The position numbers and the translations under genes were made by a program. From Pseudomonas baltica (GTDB lineage: Bacteria; Pseudomonadota; Gammaproteobacteria; Pseudomonadales; Pseudomonadaceae): a stretch of 64,000 nt of DNA. Positions within the stretch are counted from its first letter, which is position 1, and every line of letters begins with the position of its first letter. The notes under the pieces were generated by a model. It was given only the letters and a program-made list of their open reading frames with translations. It did no database searches and was not told where the DNA came from. The DNA lies in contig NZ_JACMYH010000001.1 of NCBI RefSeq assembly GCF_014235765.1, positions 1,178,001-1,242,000 of the forward strand, in the 5' to 3' direction. This document shows, one piece after another, positions 29,119-38,570 of this stretch.

Positions 29119-29994
29119 ATGAATGCTGAAGTGAAGAAGCTGCACAGCGCCGCGCAAGCGGTCGCCAAGGCTCAGGTCAAGCCGCCGGTACTGGCGGGCC
29201 TGCTGAAGAACACCCGGCGCTTCGTGCTTCAGCAGTGTCTGCCGCCGGTGGTGATCGGTGCCCTGCTGTTGCTGGTCTGGCAATTGGTCTGCAGTGGCAA
29301 GGGCGCAGCGCTGCCGCCGCCCACTCAGGTCATCACCGACACCTGGGAGCTGATCGTCGATCCGTTCTACGACAACGGCGGCAATGACAAGGGCATGGCC
29401 TGGCAGTTGCTGGCGAGCCTGTCGCGGGTCGCCTATGGCTACGCCCTGGCCGTGGTGGTGGGGATCAGCCTGGGCGTACTGGTGGGGCAATCGACCTGGG
29501 CCATGCGCGGGCTCGATCCACTGTTCCAGATCCTGCGCACCGTGCCACCCCTGGCCTGGCTGCCGCTGTCGCTGGCCGGCTTCAAGGACAGCTATCCTTC
29601 GGCGATCTTCGTGATCTTCATCACCGCCATCTGGCCGATCATCATCAACACCTCGGTCGGCGTGCGCAACATTCCCGAGGACTACCGCAACGTGGCCAAG
29701 GTGCTGCGCCTCAATGGCGCGGAATACTTCAGCAAGATCATGCTGCCGGCTGCCGCGCCCTACATCTTTTCCGGCCTGCGCATCGGCGTCGGCCTGTCGT
29801 GGCTGGCGATCATCGCTGCCGAGATGCTGATCGGCGGCGTCGGCATCGGCTTCTTCATCTGGGACGCCTGGAACGCTTCGCGCATCAGCGACATCATCCT
29901 CGCCCTGGCCTACGTGGGGGTGGTCGGCTTCTGCCTCGACCGCCTGGTGGCGATGGTCGGACGCCTGGTCACCCGCGGCACTTCGCAAAGCTGA
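29119..29994 (+). CDS. nrtB: Nitrate ABC transporter permease (NrtB/NasE)
   Basis: This inner-membrane permease has 291 residues and about six hydrophobic segments. The EAA loop region reads NVAKVLRLNGAEYFSKIMLP, the contact to the ATPase. It is of the NrtB/SsuC/TauC class; assignment to nitrate rests on neighbouring NrtA and NrtC. GGAGG lies before the ATG, and the gene sits 27 bases after nrtA. Confidence 0.92.
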   Translation: MNAEVKKLHSAAQAVAKAQVKPPVLAGLLKNTRRFVLQQCLPPVVIGALLLLVWQLVCSGKGAALPPPTQVITDTWELIVDPFYDNGGNDKGMAWQLLASLSRVAYGYALAVVVGISLGVLVGQSTWAMRGLDPLFQILRTVPPLAWLPLSLAGFKDSYPSAIFVIFITAIWPIIINTSVGVRNIPEDYRNVAKVLRLNGAEYFSKIMLPAAAPYIFSGLRIGVGLSWLAIIAAEMLIGGVGIGFFIWDAWNASRISDIILALAYVGVVGFCLDRLVAMVGRLVTRGTSQS

Positions 29995-30003
29995 GGAGGC
30001 AAC

Positions 30004-30804
30004 ATGAGCCATTACTTGAGTATCGAAAACGTCGACAAGCACTTCGAGCGCGATGGCGTTACCAGCCAGGTGCTGCGCGGCATCAACCTCAACGTCGCGC
30101 GCGGTGAGTACATCTCCATCATCGGCCATTCAGGCTGCGGCAAGTCGACGGTGCTGAACATCGTCGCCGGGCTCATCGAGTCGAGCAATGGCGCGGTGAT
30201 CCTCGACGGCAAGGAGGTGCGCCAGCCGGGGCCCGATCGCAGCCTGGTGTTCCAGAACCACTCGCTGCTGCCCTGGCTGACCGTCTATGAAAACGTCGCG
30301 CTGGGGGTGGACAAGGTCTTCAAGCGCAGCAAGAGCAAAAGCGAACGCCACGCCTGGACCTTGCACAACCTGGAAATGGTCAACATGACCCACGCCCTGC
30401 ACAAGCGTCCGAGCGAGATATCCGGCGGCATGAAGCAGCGCGTCGGCATCGCCCGCGCGCTGGCGATGCAGCCCAAGGTGCTGTTGCTCGACGAGCCGTT
30501 CGGCGCGCTGGACGCGTTGACCCGCGCCCATTTGCAGGACGAGGTGATGCGCATACAGAGCGAGCTGCACAATACCGTGATGATGATCACCCACGATGTC
30601 GACGAGGCAGTGCTGCTCTCCGATCGCATCGTGATGATGACCAACGGCCCGGCAGCGACCATCGGCGAAATCCTCACCATCGACCTGCCGCGCCCGCGCA
30701 GCCGACTGGCCCTGGCCGACGACCCGAAGTACAACCAGTACCGCCTGGCGGTGCTCAGCTTCCTCTACGAGAAGCAAGGCAAAGTCATCGAAGCGGTGGC
30801 CTGA
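30004..30804 (+). CDS. nrtC: Nitrate ABC transporter ATP-binding protein (NrtD/NasD type)
   Basis: This cytoplasmic ATPase of 266 residues has Walker A GHSGCGKST at 41-49, signature ISGGMKQRVGIARAL and Walker B VLLLDEPFGALD. It lacks the C-terminal NrtA-like regulatory domain of cyanobacterial NrtC, so it corresponds to the short NasD/NrtD type. GAGGAGG precedes the ATG, nine bases after nrtB. It is the last gene of the operon; no nitrate or nitrite reductase gene follows. Confidence 0.92.
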   Translation: MSHYLSIENVDKHFERDGVTSQVLRGINLNVARGEYISIIGHSGCGKSTVLNIVAGLIESSNGAVILDGKEVRQPGPDRSLVFQNHSLLPWLTVYENVALGVDKVFKRSKSKSERHAWTLHNLEMVNMTHALHKRPSEISGGMKQRVGIARALAMQPKVLLLDEPFGALDALTRAHLQDEVMRIQSELHNTVMMITHDVDEAVLLSDRIVMMTNGPAATIGEILTIDLPRPRSRLALADDPKYNQYRLAVLSFLYEKQGKVIEAVA

Positions 30805-30821
30805 TCCACCGCATTGATCGC

Positions 30822-31054
30822 CGACGCGGCTCGCGCCGCTGCTACAGGGGAATGCAACCCTCCTGTAGGAGCGGTCCGTGGCCGCGAAACGGACGACGCG
30901 GCGCATCTGTCAATCCGCGGTGCCCTTTTCGCGGCCGATGACCGCTCCTACGTTGACCGCCCTCCTGTAGCAGCGGTCCGTGGCCGCGAAACGAGCGCCG
31001 CGGCGCATCTGTCAATCCGCGGTGCCCCTTTCGCGGCCGATGACCGCTCCTACG
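30822..31054. repeat. REP/BIME cluster with two long imperfect hairpins
   Basis: A copy of the REP-like unit seen at 7.6 kb (here GACGCGGCTCGCGCCGCTGC) lies at about 30823-30850. Two tandem units of about 90 bases follow (30863-30952 and 30965-31054). Each begins GGAGCGGTCCGTGGCCGCGA or a close variant and ends with the near-inverse TTTCGCGGCC...GACCGCTCC, so each can fold into a long hairpin. The two units match at nearly every position. Most of the 30805-31250 spacer is this cluster; a palindrome follows at 31134. Confidence 0.85.
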
Positions 31055-31133
31055 GGATACTTGCCGCGGGGCGCGGGCGAACGAACGCTGGTTGGGGTCG
31101 GTCTACTGAATGCCGACCAGCGCGTGCAACCCG

Positions 31134-31158
31134 TGCAAATTTGCAGGCAACGCCTGCA
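31134..31158. promoter_or_regulatory. Overlapping palindromes before the acyl-CoA operon
   Basis: TGCAAATTTGCA (31134-31145) is a perfect 12-base palindrome. It overlaps TGCAGGC-AAC-GCCTGCA (31142-31158), a perfect 7-base inverted repeat. They lie about 95 bases upstream of the first gene of the acyl-CoA pair, a fit for regulator binding. The regulator is not in the window. Confidence 0.6.
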
Positions 31159-31250
31159 TTAATCTGCATTGAAAGCTGCAAACTTGCCTGTCACGATCGC
31201 CTGGTCCGCTTATTTATCTCAGGAAATCAATAACAAGCAGGGATTCAGCG

Positions 31251-32342
31251 ATGACAGCTCAGGTCTTTCCCCCGCCCCAGCGCTCTTCCCTGGGGCTCGA
31301 CGATCAGGTACTCGGCGAAGTCCGCAACCATATCGGTCACTTGACCCTCAACCGGCCTGCCGGTCTGAATGCACTCACCCTCGACATGATCCGTACCCTG
31401 CGCGGCTACCTGGATGCCTGGGCGCTGGATCCGCACATCCATGCCGTTGTAATGCGCGGCGCCGGCGACCGTGGCTTCTGCGCCGGTGGCGACATCCGCA
31501 GCCTCTACCACAGCCATCTCAACCAAGACGCCCTGCGCGAAGTGTTCTTCAACGAAGAATATGCGCTGGACCAATGCCTGCATCTGTACCGCAAGCCAGT
31601 CATGGCGCTGCTGGACGGCTATACCCTAGGCGGTGGCATGGGCCTGGCGCAGGCAGCCGAGCTGCGGGTAGTCACCGAACGCAGCAAACTGGGCATGCCC
31701 GAAGTGGCCATCGGCTATTTTCCCGATGTCGGCGCCAGCTACTTCCTGAGCCGTATCCCCGGCGAAATCGGCACTTACCTGGGGGTTACCGGCATCCAGA
31801 TCGAGGCGGCCGATGCACTCTACTGCGGCTTGGCCGACTGGTACCTGGAAAGCGACCGCCTGGCCCTGCTGGACGAGCGCCTGGACAGACTGCAATGGAG
31901 CGACAACGCCCTCAAGGACCTGCAGGGTGTGCTTGCCCGCCTTGGTGTGCAAACGCTCGCGGATGCCCCGCTGCACCGCTTGCGGCCGGCCATCGACCAC
32001 TTTTTCGGCCAGGACGACCTGACCAGCCTGGTCGAACAGCTGGAACACGTGAACGTCGCCGACAGCCAGGCGTGGGCACAGAACACCGCGCGGCTGATGC
32101 GCACCCGCTCACCGCTGGCCATGGCGGTCACCCTGGAGCTGCTGCGCCGCGGTCGCCACTGCTCCCTCGAGGAATGCTTTGCCCTGGAGCTGCATCTCAA
32201 CCGCCAGTGGTTCGAACAGGGCGACCTGATCGAGGGCGTGCGTGCTTTACTGATCGACAAAGACAAGAACCCGCGTTGGAACCCACCGACGCTAGACCGG
32301 CTTACCCGCGCACGCGTCGAGCCATTCTTCCAAGGCCTCTGA
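31251..32342 (+). CDS. 3-Hydroxyisobutyryl-CoA hydrolase-like crotonase
   Basis: This crotonase-fold protein of 363 residues, longer than an enoyl-CoA hydratase, matches 3-hydroxyisobutyryl-CoA hydrolase (valine degradation). The oxyanion-hole segment is [12 protein letters not shown] at 75-86. Glu151 and Asp159 ([13 protein letters not shown]) occupy the catalytic positions of human HIBCH. AGGGA precedes the start. It is 14 bases before an acyl-CoA dehydrogenase, fitting a branched-chain acyl-CoA route. A long frame overlapping this gene in another phase is an artefact. Confidence 0.86.
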   Translation: MTAQVFPPPQRSSLGLDDQVLGEVRNHIGHLTLNRPAGLNALTLDMIRTLRGYLDAWALDPHIHAVVMRGAGDRGFCAGGDIRSLYHSHLNQDALREVFFNEEYALDQCLHLYRKPVMALLDGYTLGGGMGLAQAAELRVVTERSKLGMPEVAIGYFPDVGASYFLSRIPGEIGTYLGVTGIQIEAADALYCGLADWYLESDRLALLDERLDRLQWSDNALKDLQGVLARLGVQTLADAPLHRLRPAIDHFFGQDDLTSLVEQLEHVNVADSQAWAQNTARLMRTRSPLAMAVTLELLRRGRHCSLEECFALELHLNRQWFEQGDLIEGVRALLIDKDKNPRWNPPTLDRLTRARVEPFFQGL

Positions 32343-32356
32343 GGCCGGAGTCTGCC

Positions 32357-33508
32357 ATGCAAGACCTGGAACTGAGCGAAGAACAGATCATGATCCGCGA
32401 CATGGCGCGCGATTTTGCCCGCGCCGAAGTGGCGCCCCATGCCCGTGCCTGGGAACAGGCAGGCTGGATCGACGATACCCTGGTGGCGCAGATGGGTGCC
32501 CTTGGCCTGCTGGGCATGGTGGTGCCCGAACAATGGGGTGGCAGCTACACCGATTACGTCGCCTATGCCCTGGCCGTCGAAGAGATCTCCGCTGCCGACG
32601 GCGCGCTGGGTGCATTGATGAGCGTGCACAACTCCGTAGGCTGCGGCCCGCTGCTCAACTACGGCAGCCCGGCGCAGCAGGACACCTGGCTGGCCGCCCT
32701 GGCCAGCGGCGAGGTCATTGGCTGTTTCTGCCTCACCGAGCCCCAGGCCGGTTCCGAAGCCAACAACCTGCGCACCCGCGCCGTGCTCGACGGCGAACAT
32801 TGGGTGATCGACGGCGCCAAGCAGTTCGTCACCAATGGGCGACGGGCCAAGCTGGCCATCGTGTTTGCGGTCACCGACCCGGAGCTGGGCAAGAAAGGCC
32901 TGTCGGCCTTCCTGGTGCCCACCGACACCCCAGGTTTCAGCGTCGACCGCAGCGAGCACAAGCTCGGCATCCGTGCCTCCGACACCTGCGCAATCACCTT
33001 GAGCCAGTGTCGCGTGCCGGCCGCCAATCTGCTCGGCGAACGCGGCAAGGGCTTGAACATCGCCCTGTCCAACCTCGAAGGCGGCCGCATCGGCATCGCT
33101 GCCCAGGCGCTTGGGATCGCGCGGGCCGCCTTCGAAGCGGCGCTGGGTTACGCCCGTGAACGCGTGCAGTTCGGCAAGCCGATCATCGAACACCAGAGCG
33201 TGGCCAACCTGCTGGCCGACATGCAGGTGCAGGTCAACGCTGCACGCCTGCTGGTGCTGCACGCCGCACGCCTGCGCAGTGCCGGTCTGCCCTGCCTGTC
33301 CGAAGCTTCGCAGGCAAAGCTGTTCGCCTCGGAAATGGCCGAACGGGTCTGCTCCAGCGCCGTACAGGTGCACGGGGGCTACGGTTATCTCGAAGATTAC
33401 CCCGTGGAAAAGTATTACCGCGATGCACGCATCACCCAGATCTACGAAGGCTCGAGCGAGATCCAGCGCATGTTGATCGCGCGCGAGCTGCGCAACTATC
33501 TGCTGTAG
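32357..33508 (+). CDS. Acyl-CoA dehydrogenase, short/branched-chain type
   Basis: This FAD enzyme of 383 residues introduces the 2,3 double bond in acyl-CoA. It has the FAD/substrate motif [15 protein letters not shown] and the C-terminal catalytic Glu364 in [12 protein letters not shown]. The spacing and its partner hydrolase suggest isobutyryl-CoA or another short acyl-CoA as substrate; this is inference. The ATG follows the upstream stop by 14 bases, so the two genes form an operon that ends at a strong terminator. Confidence 0.9.
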   Translation: MQDLELSEEQIMIRDMARDFARAEVAPHARAWEQAGWIDDTLVAQMGALGLLGMVVPEQWGGSYTDYVAYALAVEEISAADGALGALMSVHNSVGCGPLLNYGSPAQQDTWLAALASGEVIGCFCLTEPQAGSEANNLRTRAVLDGEHWVIDGAKQFVTNGRRAKLAIVFAVTDPELGKKGLSAFLVPTDTPGFSVDRSEHKLGIRASDTCAITLSQCRVPAANLLGERGKGLNIALSNLEGGRIGIAAQALGIARAAFEAALGYARERVQFGKPIIEHQSVANLLADMQVQVNAARLLVLHAARLRSAGLPCLSEASQAKLFASEMAERVCSSAVQVHGGYGYLEDYPVEKYYRDARITQIYEGSSEIQRMLIARELRNYLL

Positions 33509-33533
33509 TGCCGCATGCAACACGTGCCATCGA

Positions 33534-33565
33534 GGGGGGCTGGTCGACGACCAGTCCCCCTTTTT
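33534..33565. terminator. Intrinsic terminator of the acyl-CoA operon
   Basis: GGGGGGCTGGTC pairs with GACCAGTCCCCC around a three-base loop and is followed by TTTTT. It lies between two convergent genes and serves the plus strand best. Confidence 0.9.
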
Positions 33566-33567
33566 GC

Positions 33568-34341
33568 TCAATGACCCTTGAACTGCGGCTCGCGCTTGGC
33601 GATGAACGCCGCCATGCCTTCTTTCTGATCTTCACTGGCAAACGCCGCGTGGAACACCCGCCGCTCGAAGCGCACGCCTTCGGACAGGCTCACTTCGAAA
33701 GCGCGGTTGACGCTCTCCTTGACCATCATGGCGATCGGTAGCGACTTGGCTGCGATCTGCTGCGCAACTTCCAACGCCTCGTCGAGCAGTCGGTCGGCGG
33801 CCACGATACGGGCAACCAGCCCTGCCCGCTCCGCTTCCTCGGCGCCCATCAAACGACCGGTCAGGCACAGCTCCATGGCCTTGGCCTTGCCCACCGCATG
33901 GGTCAGGCGCTGGGTGCCGCCCATGCCCGGCAGCACGCCCAGCTTGATCTCCGGCTGGCCGAACTTGGCATTGTCGGCGGCCAGGATGAAATCGCACATC
34001 AACGCCAGCTCGCACCCCCCGCCCAAGGCAAAGCCGGCCACGGCAGCGATCATCGGCTTGCGCCGATTGGCGACCCGGTCGCTCTCATGGAACAGATCGT
34101 CGAGGTAGATCTGCGGGTAGCGCAGCTCTGCCATTTCCTTGATATCGGCGCCGGCGGCAAACGCCTTGGCAGACCCGGTAAGGACGATGCAACCGACCTC
34201 GCGATCGCTTTCCAGGCGATCGAGCGCCTGGTTCAATTCGTCGATCAACTGGGCGTTGAGGGCATTCAACGCCTGCGGCCGATTGAGCGTGATCAGGCCC
34301 ACGCGACCGCGAGTTTCCAAGAGGATGGTTTCAAAAGCCAT
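33568..34341 (-). CDS. Enoyl-CoA hydratase
   Basis: This crotonase of 257 residues hydrates 2-enoyl-CoA. It carries the typical start [20 protein letters not shown], the oxyanion-hole [11 protein letters not shown] and the catalytic region [11 protein letters not shown] / [20 protein letters not shown] with both expected Glu. The ATG at 34341 gives the family length; the frame is open further upstream but lacks family similarity there. It probably works with the convergent acyl-CoA dehydrogenase. Confidence 0.92.
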   Translation of the reverse strand: MAFETILLETRGRVGLITLNRPQALNALNAQLIDELNQALDRLESDREVGCIVLTGSAKAFAAGADIKEMAELRYPQIYLDDLFHESDRVANRRKPMIAAVAGFALGGGCELALMCDFILAADNAKFGQPEIKLGVLPGMGGTQRLTHAVGKAKAMELCLTGRLMGAEEAERAGLVARIVAADRLLDEALEVAQQIAAKSLPIAMMVKESVNRAFEVSLSEGVRFERRVFHAAFASEDQKEGMAAFIAKREPQFKGH

Positions 34342-34584
34342 GGCATGTCTCCAGATAGAGGCATTGTCTGCCTCGCTGATTATTGTTGTATCGACCCCTG
34401 GGCGGCGAACTGCCCAGGATCGCGTCGTGTTTGTAGCATTCTGAAACCTGATAGCGGACATTCTTTCGCCGCAGCTCGGCACCACCTGGGCGTGCAAACC
34501 TCCAATGGATGCTACGGTACAGACCTGCGACACCCTGTGCCGGCGTGTCCACGTCACTTCACAGCCCACTCCAGGAGGTCCCCC

Positions 34585-35601
34585 ATGCTTCGCCTGTCCA
34601 TGCTGGCGCTTGCCAGCGTCTTCGCCCAGCCACTGCTGGCCGCCGATTCATCGCCCACCTATGGTCCCGAACTGCAGGGTTTCGATTATCCGTACACGCT
34701 GCAACATTACGCCTTCGAGTCCCAGGGCAAAAGCCTGCAGATGGGTTATATGGACGTTGCTGCCAACGGCAAGGCCAACGGCCGCACGGTGGTACTGATG
34801 CATGGCAAGAATTTCTGCGGCGCCACCTGGGAAAGCTCGATCAAGGCCCTCAGCGATGCCGGTTACCGGGTGGTCGCGCCCGACCAGATCGGCTTCTGCA
34901 CCTCCAGCAAGCCTGAGCACTATCAATACAGCTTCCAGCAGTTGGCCAACAATACCCATGACCTGCTGACCCGTATCGGGGTCAAGGAAGCGGTGATCAT
35001 GGGCCACTCCACCGGTGGCATGCTCGCCACTCGCTACGCCTTGATGTTCCCCGAAGACACCGAGCGCCTGGCCATGGTCAACCCCATCGGCCTGGAAGAC
35101 TGGAAAGCCATGGGCGTGCCCTATCGCAGCGTCGACCAGTGGTTCGACCGTGAAACCAAGGTCACCGCCGAAGGCATCCGCAACTACGAGCGCACCACCT
35201 ATTACGGTGGTCGCTGGAAGCCTGAGTATGACCGCTGGGTAGACATGCTTGCGGGGTTGAACAAGGGTCCGGGGCATACCTTGGTGGCATGGAATTCGGC
35301 GCTGATCTACGACATGATCTTCACTCAGCCGGTGGTCTACGAGTTCAAGGACCTGCAGGTGCCGACCCTGCTGCTGATCGGCGACGCCGACACCACGGCG
35401 ATCGGCAGTGACATCGCACCGCCCGAAGTCAAGGCCACGCTGGGCAAATACACCGTACTGGGCAAGCAGGCCAGCCGGCTGATTCCTCACAGCACCCTGG
35501 TGGAATTCGCCGGGCTTGGCCACGCCCCGCAAATGGAGGAGCCGGCGCGCTTCCACAAGGCCCTGCTCGACTGGCTGGACACTCCCCAGAAACCGCTTTG
35601 A
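34585..35601 (+). CDS. Exported alpha/beta hydrolase
   Basis: This 338-residue protein has a Sec signal peptide ([20 protein letters not shown]). It has an alpha/beta hydrolase fold with oxyanion segment [11 protein letters not shown], nucleophile elbow GHSTGG (Ser) and a C-terminal His in GLGHAPQ. It is thus a periplasmic or secreted esterase, epoxide hydrolase or similar; the substrate is unknown. AGGAGG lies six bases before the ATG. It is followed 16 bases later by a 2-hydroxyacid dehydrogenase. The 34342-34584 spacer holds a small CCTGGGC/GCCCAGG hairpin at 34397-34418. Confidence 0.85.
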   Translation: MLRLSMLALASVFAQPLLAADSSPTYGPELQGFDYPYTLQHYAFESQGKSLQMGYMDVAANGKANGRTVVLMHGKNFCGATWESSIKALSDAGYRVVAPDQIGFCTSSKPEHYQYSFQQLANNTHDLLTRIGVKEAVIMGHSTGGMLATRYALMFPEDTERLAMVNPIGLEDWKAMGVPYRSVDQWFDRETKVTAEGIRNYERTTYYGGRWKPEYDRWVDMLAGLNKGPGHTLVAWNSALIYDMIFTQPVVYEFKDLQVPTLLLIGDADTTAIGSDIAPPEVKATLGKYTVLGKQASRLIPHSTLVEFAGLGHAPQMEEPARFHKALLDWLDTPQKPL

Positions 35602-35617
35602 CAAGAGGCAACCCCCC

Positions 35618-36568
35618 ATGCGAATAGCCGTCATCGACGACTGGCAATCGGTCGCTGAAAACGTGGTCGACTGGACCCCGCTGCAGGCCGTAGGCGACCT
35701 CGACTTCATTCACGATTACAGCGGCGGGAGCGCGGCGCTGGCCGAGCGCCTTGCGCCCTACGCCATCATCTGCGTGATGCGTGAACGCACGCTGTTCGAC
35801 GCCGGCCTGCTGGAACGACTGCCGCAGCTCAAGCTGCTGGTGACCGGCGGCATGCGCAACGCAGCCATCGACCTGCAGGCGGCGACCCGGCTGGGCATCC
35901 AGGTGGCCGGCACGGACAGCTACAAGCACGCCGCGCCGGAACTAACCTGGGCACTGCTGATGGCGCTGACCCGCGACCTGCTCGGTGAAGCGAACTCGCT
36001 GCGCGCTGGCGGTTGGCAGATCGGCCTGGGTGGCGATCTGCACGGCAGCACACTGGGCCTGCTGGGCCTGGGCAGTATCGGTGAAAAGGTGGCGCGCTTC
36101 GGTCAGGCGTTCGGCATGCGCGTGATTGCCTGGAGTCAGAACCTGACACCCGAGCGTGCCGCGCAGGTGGGCGTCGAATACGTGAGCAAGCAGCAACTGT
36201 TCGAGCAGGCCGATGTGCTCAGCGTGCACCTGGTGCTGAGCGAACGCAGCCGGGGGCTGGTCGATGCCCAGGCGCTGGGGTGGATGAAGCCGGGCGCGCG
36301 GTTGGTCAACACGTCGCGCGGCCCGATCGTCGACGAAGCAGCGTTGATTCAGTCCCTGCGTGATGGGCACCTGGGCGGCGCGGGGCTGGACGTGTTCGAT
36401 CAGGAGCCCCTGGCGCTGGACCATCCGTTCCGGACCCTGCCCAATGTGCTGGCAACGCCGCACATCGGCTATGTCAGCGGCAACAACTATCGGCTGTTCT
36501 TCAGCCAGATGATCGAAAACATACTGGCCTGGCATTCGGGCCAGCCAGTGCGCCTGCTGACCCGCTGA
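35618..36568 (+). CDS. D-2-hydroxyacid dehydrogenase, NAD-binding
   Basis: This cytoplasmic oxidoreductase of 316 residues belongs to the phosphoglycerate/glyoxylate reductase-like family. The cofactor motif is GLLGLGSIGEKVARF. Catalytic Arg lies in LVNTSRGPIVDE, Glu in FDQEPL, and His in TPHIGYVS. The substrate is not identifiable. It is probably co-transcribed with the hydrolase upstream and convergent with nagZ. Confidence 0.88.
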   Translation: MRIAVIDDWQSVAENVVDWTPLQAVGDLDFIHDYSGGSAALAERLAPYAIICVMRERTLFDAGLLERLPQLKLLVTGGMRNAAIDLQAATRLGIQVAGTDSYKHAAPELTWALLMALTRDLLGEANSLRAGGWQIGLGGDLHGSTLGLLGLGSIGEKVARFGQAFGMRVIAWSQNLTPERAAQVGVEYVSKQQLFEQADVLSVHLVLSERSRGLVDAQALGWMKPGARLVNTSRGPIVDEAALIQSLRDGHLGGAGLDVFDQEPLALDHPFRTLPNVLATPHIGYVSGNNYRLFFSQMIENILAWHSGQPVRLLTR

Positions 36569-36577
36569 CCGCAACCC

Positions 36578-37588
36578 TCAGTCGATCAGGCCGGCACTGC
36601 GCAATGCCGCTGTCGCCTGCTGCCAACGCGGATGCCGGCGGTACTCGAAGTCGGCGTGGCTCCGCCCGCGCATGGCGGCGATGCGTGGCGAGGGCTGCAC
36701 GCCCATGCGCTGCGCCGCGCTCAAGGCCAGCTCGGCCGCCGCCCGGTCGTTGCACACCAGGCCCATGTCGCAACCAGCGCCAAGGGCCGCCTCGATACGG
36801 CTGGCGGCGTCGCCGACCACATGGGCGCCGGCCATCGACAAGTCGTCGCTGAAGATCACCCCTTCGAAGCCCAGCTCGCCGCGCAATATGTCCTGCAGCC
36901 AACGGCGCGAAAAGCCGGCTGGGTTGCTGTCCACCTGGGGGTAGATGACATGGGCCGGCATGACCGCCGCCAGCTTGCCCGCCAGCCGCGCGAATGGCAC
37001 CAGATCGCAGGCGCGAATCTGCTCGAGGCTGCGCTCGTCGGTGGGAATTGCCACGTGAGAATCGGCTTCCGCCCAGCCGTGACCGGGAAAATGCTTGCCG
37101 CATGCCGCCATGCCTGCCGCATTCATGCCACGGATGAACGCGCCCGCCAGCAGCGTGGCCCGCTCGGGATCGCCTTCGAACGCGCGGGTGCCGACCACGG
37201 CGCTGTGCCCGTGATCCAGGTCCAGCACCGGCGCAAAACTGAGGTCCAGCCCGACCGCCAGTACTTCGGCGGCCATCAACCAGCCGCAGTGCTCGGCCAG
37301 GACGGCCGCATCCGCGTGGTATGCCAGCTCGCGCATGGCCGGCAGGCGCACGAAGCCCTGGCGTAGCCGTTGCACGCGTCCACCCTCCTGGTCCACCGCC
37401 AGGATCAGGTCGGGCCGCACCGCGCGGATGGCGGCGGTCAATTCGCGTACCTGACGCGGATGCTCGATGTTGCGCGCGAAAATGATCAACCCGGCCACTT
37501 CGGGCTGGCGCAGCAGATGGCGGTCCTCTGCGCTGAGCCAGGTACCGGCGACGTCGACCATCAGGGAGCCTTGCAGACGAGCGCTCAT
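36578..37588 (-). CDS. nagZ: Beta-N-acetylhexosaminidase NagZ
   Basis: This is a cytoplasmic GH3 glycosidase of peptidoglycan recycling that releases GlcNAc from anhydro-muropeptides. Its product feeds AmpC induction. It has 336 residues, full length. The NagZ signature KHFPGHGWAEADSH carries the catalytic Asp-His loop, and VIFSDDLSMAG carries the nucleophile Asp. The ATG at 37588 starts the conserved MSARLQGSLMVDV. It lies 45 bases after psrA on the same strand and is likely co-transcribed. Confidence 0.95.
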   Translation of the reverse strand: MSARLQGSLMVDVAGTWLSAEDRHLLRQPEVAGLIIFARNIEHPRQVRELTAAIRAVRPDLILAVDQEGGRVQRLRQGFVRLPAMRELAYHADAAVLAEHCGWLMAAEVLAVGLDLSFAPVLDLDHGHSAVVGTRAFEGDPERATLLAGAFIRGMNAAGMAACGKHFPGHGWAEADSHVAIPTDERSLEQIRACDLVPFARLAGKLAAVMPAHVIYPQVDSNPAGFSRRWLQDILRGELGFEGVIFSDDLSMAGAHVVGDAASRIEAALGAGCDMGLVCNDRAAAELALSAAQRMGVQPSPRIAAMRGRSHADFEYRRHPRWQQATAALRSAGLID

Positions 37589-37633
37589 GGATTTTCCTTG
37601 TAGAGAGGGATCTGGAGGGCGACCGGGCACACG

Positions 37634-38341
37634 TCAGGCCTTGGCAACCGCCGGGGCGCTCTTGCTGCGTGGCCGCAATTGAGCGGCGGCCATGGCCTGG
37701 TCGGTCACCGCACTCTGCGCGCGCATGCCTGCAGCGAGGAACGGCACCATCAAGCGCATTACCTGTTCGATCGAGGTATCGACGCCGAAGTCGGTTTCCG
37801 CGATGGCACGCAGTGCCTTGATCCCGGACATGCTGAAGGCGGCAGCGCCCAGCATGAAATGCACGCGCCAGAACAGTTCGAGGGGGGGAATGCGCGGTGC
37901 GGCTTCGTTGACCAGCAGCATGTAGCGACGAAAGACCTTGCCGTACATGTCTTCCAGGTAACGGCGCAAGTGACCCTGGCTCTGGCTGAAGGCCAGGCCC
38001 AGCAAACGCATGAAGATGGAGAGATCGTTGCCGCTGCGCGGCTGGACCACGAGCGCCTGCTCTACCAGAATTTCCAGCAGCTCTTCGAGGCTGGCCTTGG
38101 GCATCGCGCTGGTCTGCCGCCGTTCCAGCTCGCGGTCGAGGCTGGCACAGAAAGGCCCGAGAAATCTGGAGAATACCGCCTGGATGAGCGCTTTCTTCGA
38201 ACCGAAGTGGTAGTTCACCGCCGCCAGGTTGACCCCGGCCTTGCTGGTGATCAGGCGCAGCGAGGTTTCCGCGAAGCCTTTCTCTGCAAAAAGCTGTTCG
38301 GCGGCATCGAGGATGCGTTCAACGGTTTCCGACTGGGCCAT
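37634..38341 (-). CDS. psrA: TetR-family fatty-acid-responsive regulator PsrA
   Basis: This regulator of 235 residues has an N-terminal TetR helix-turn-helix (RILDAAEQLFAEKGFAETSL then VNLAAVNYHFGSKKALI) and a ligand-binding C-terminal domain. In Pseudomonas PsrA represses the fadBA beta-oxidation operon and itself until long-chain fatty acids bind, and activates rpoS. Two PsrA-type boxes lie 16-42 bases before its start, supporting autoregulation. fadB and fadA are about 5-9 kb away. Confidence 0.93.
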   Translation of the reverse strand: MAQSETVERILDAAEQLFAEKGFAETSLRLITSKAGVNLAAVNYHFGSKKALIQAVFSRFLGPFCASLDRELERRQTSAMPKASLEELLEILVEQALVVQPRSGNDLSIFMRLLGLAFSQSQGHLRRYLEDMYGKVFRRYMLLVNEAAPRIPPLELFWRVHFMLGAAAFSMSGIKALRAIAETDFGVDTSIEQVMRLMVPFLAAGMRAQSAVTDQAMAAAQLRPRSKSAPAVAKA

Positions 38342-38356
38342 GGCAACTCCGCCTGA

Positions 38357-38383
38357 CAAACACTTGTTTGAAACATACGTTTC
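38357..38383. promoter_or_regulatory. Two overlapping PsrA-type operators
   Basis: CAAAC-ACTT-GTTTG (38357-38370) and GAAAC-ATAC-GTTTC (38370-38383) are perfect 5-4-5 palindromes that share one base. Both fit the known PsrA motif C/GAAAC-N2-4-GTTTG/C. They lie immediately upstream of psrA. Confidence 0.85.
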
Positions 38384-38525
38384 AAAGTGCGTGACTGTCA
38401 AGTCCATACAGGCTTTTCGTGGCCATGCGGTCACGTATTAAAGCATACAAATTCATCGCCTTAGCGCAGCATGCGAACTTCGGCAGGCGACGCGCCCGGA
38501 AAACGGTATTGCCAAGGGCCATCTA

Positions 38526-38560
38526 CTGTATATAATCCCAGTCACTGTACAAAAAGACAG
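38526..38560. promoter_or_regulatory. Two LexA (SOS) boxes before lexA
   Basis: CTGTATATAATCCCAG (38526-38541, imperfect right half) and CTGTACAAAAAGACAG (38545-38560, full CTGT-N8-ACAG) stand in tandem 10 bases before the lexA start. This is the usual autoregulated arrangement. Confidence 0.9.
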
Positions 38561-38570
38561 AGCCATCGAC

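Noticed and set aside
27751..30129. Long minus-strand frame across nrtA-nrtB
   Set aside because: Antisense shadow of the nitrate transport operon.
31169..33508. Frame of 779 codons covering both acyl-CoA genes
   Set aside because: Only its last 383 residues are the acyl-CoA dehydrogenase; the earlier part is an out-of-phase reading of the hydrolase gene.
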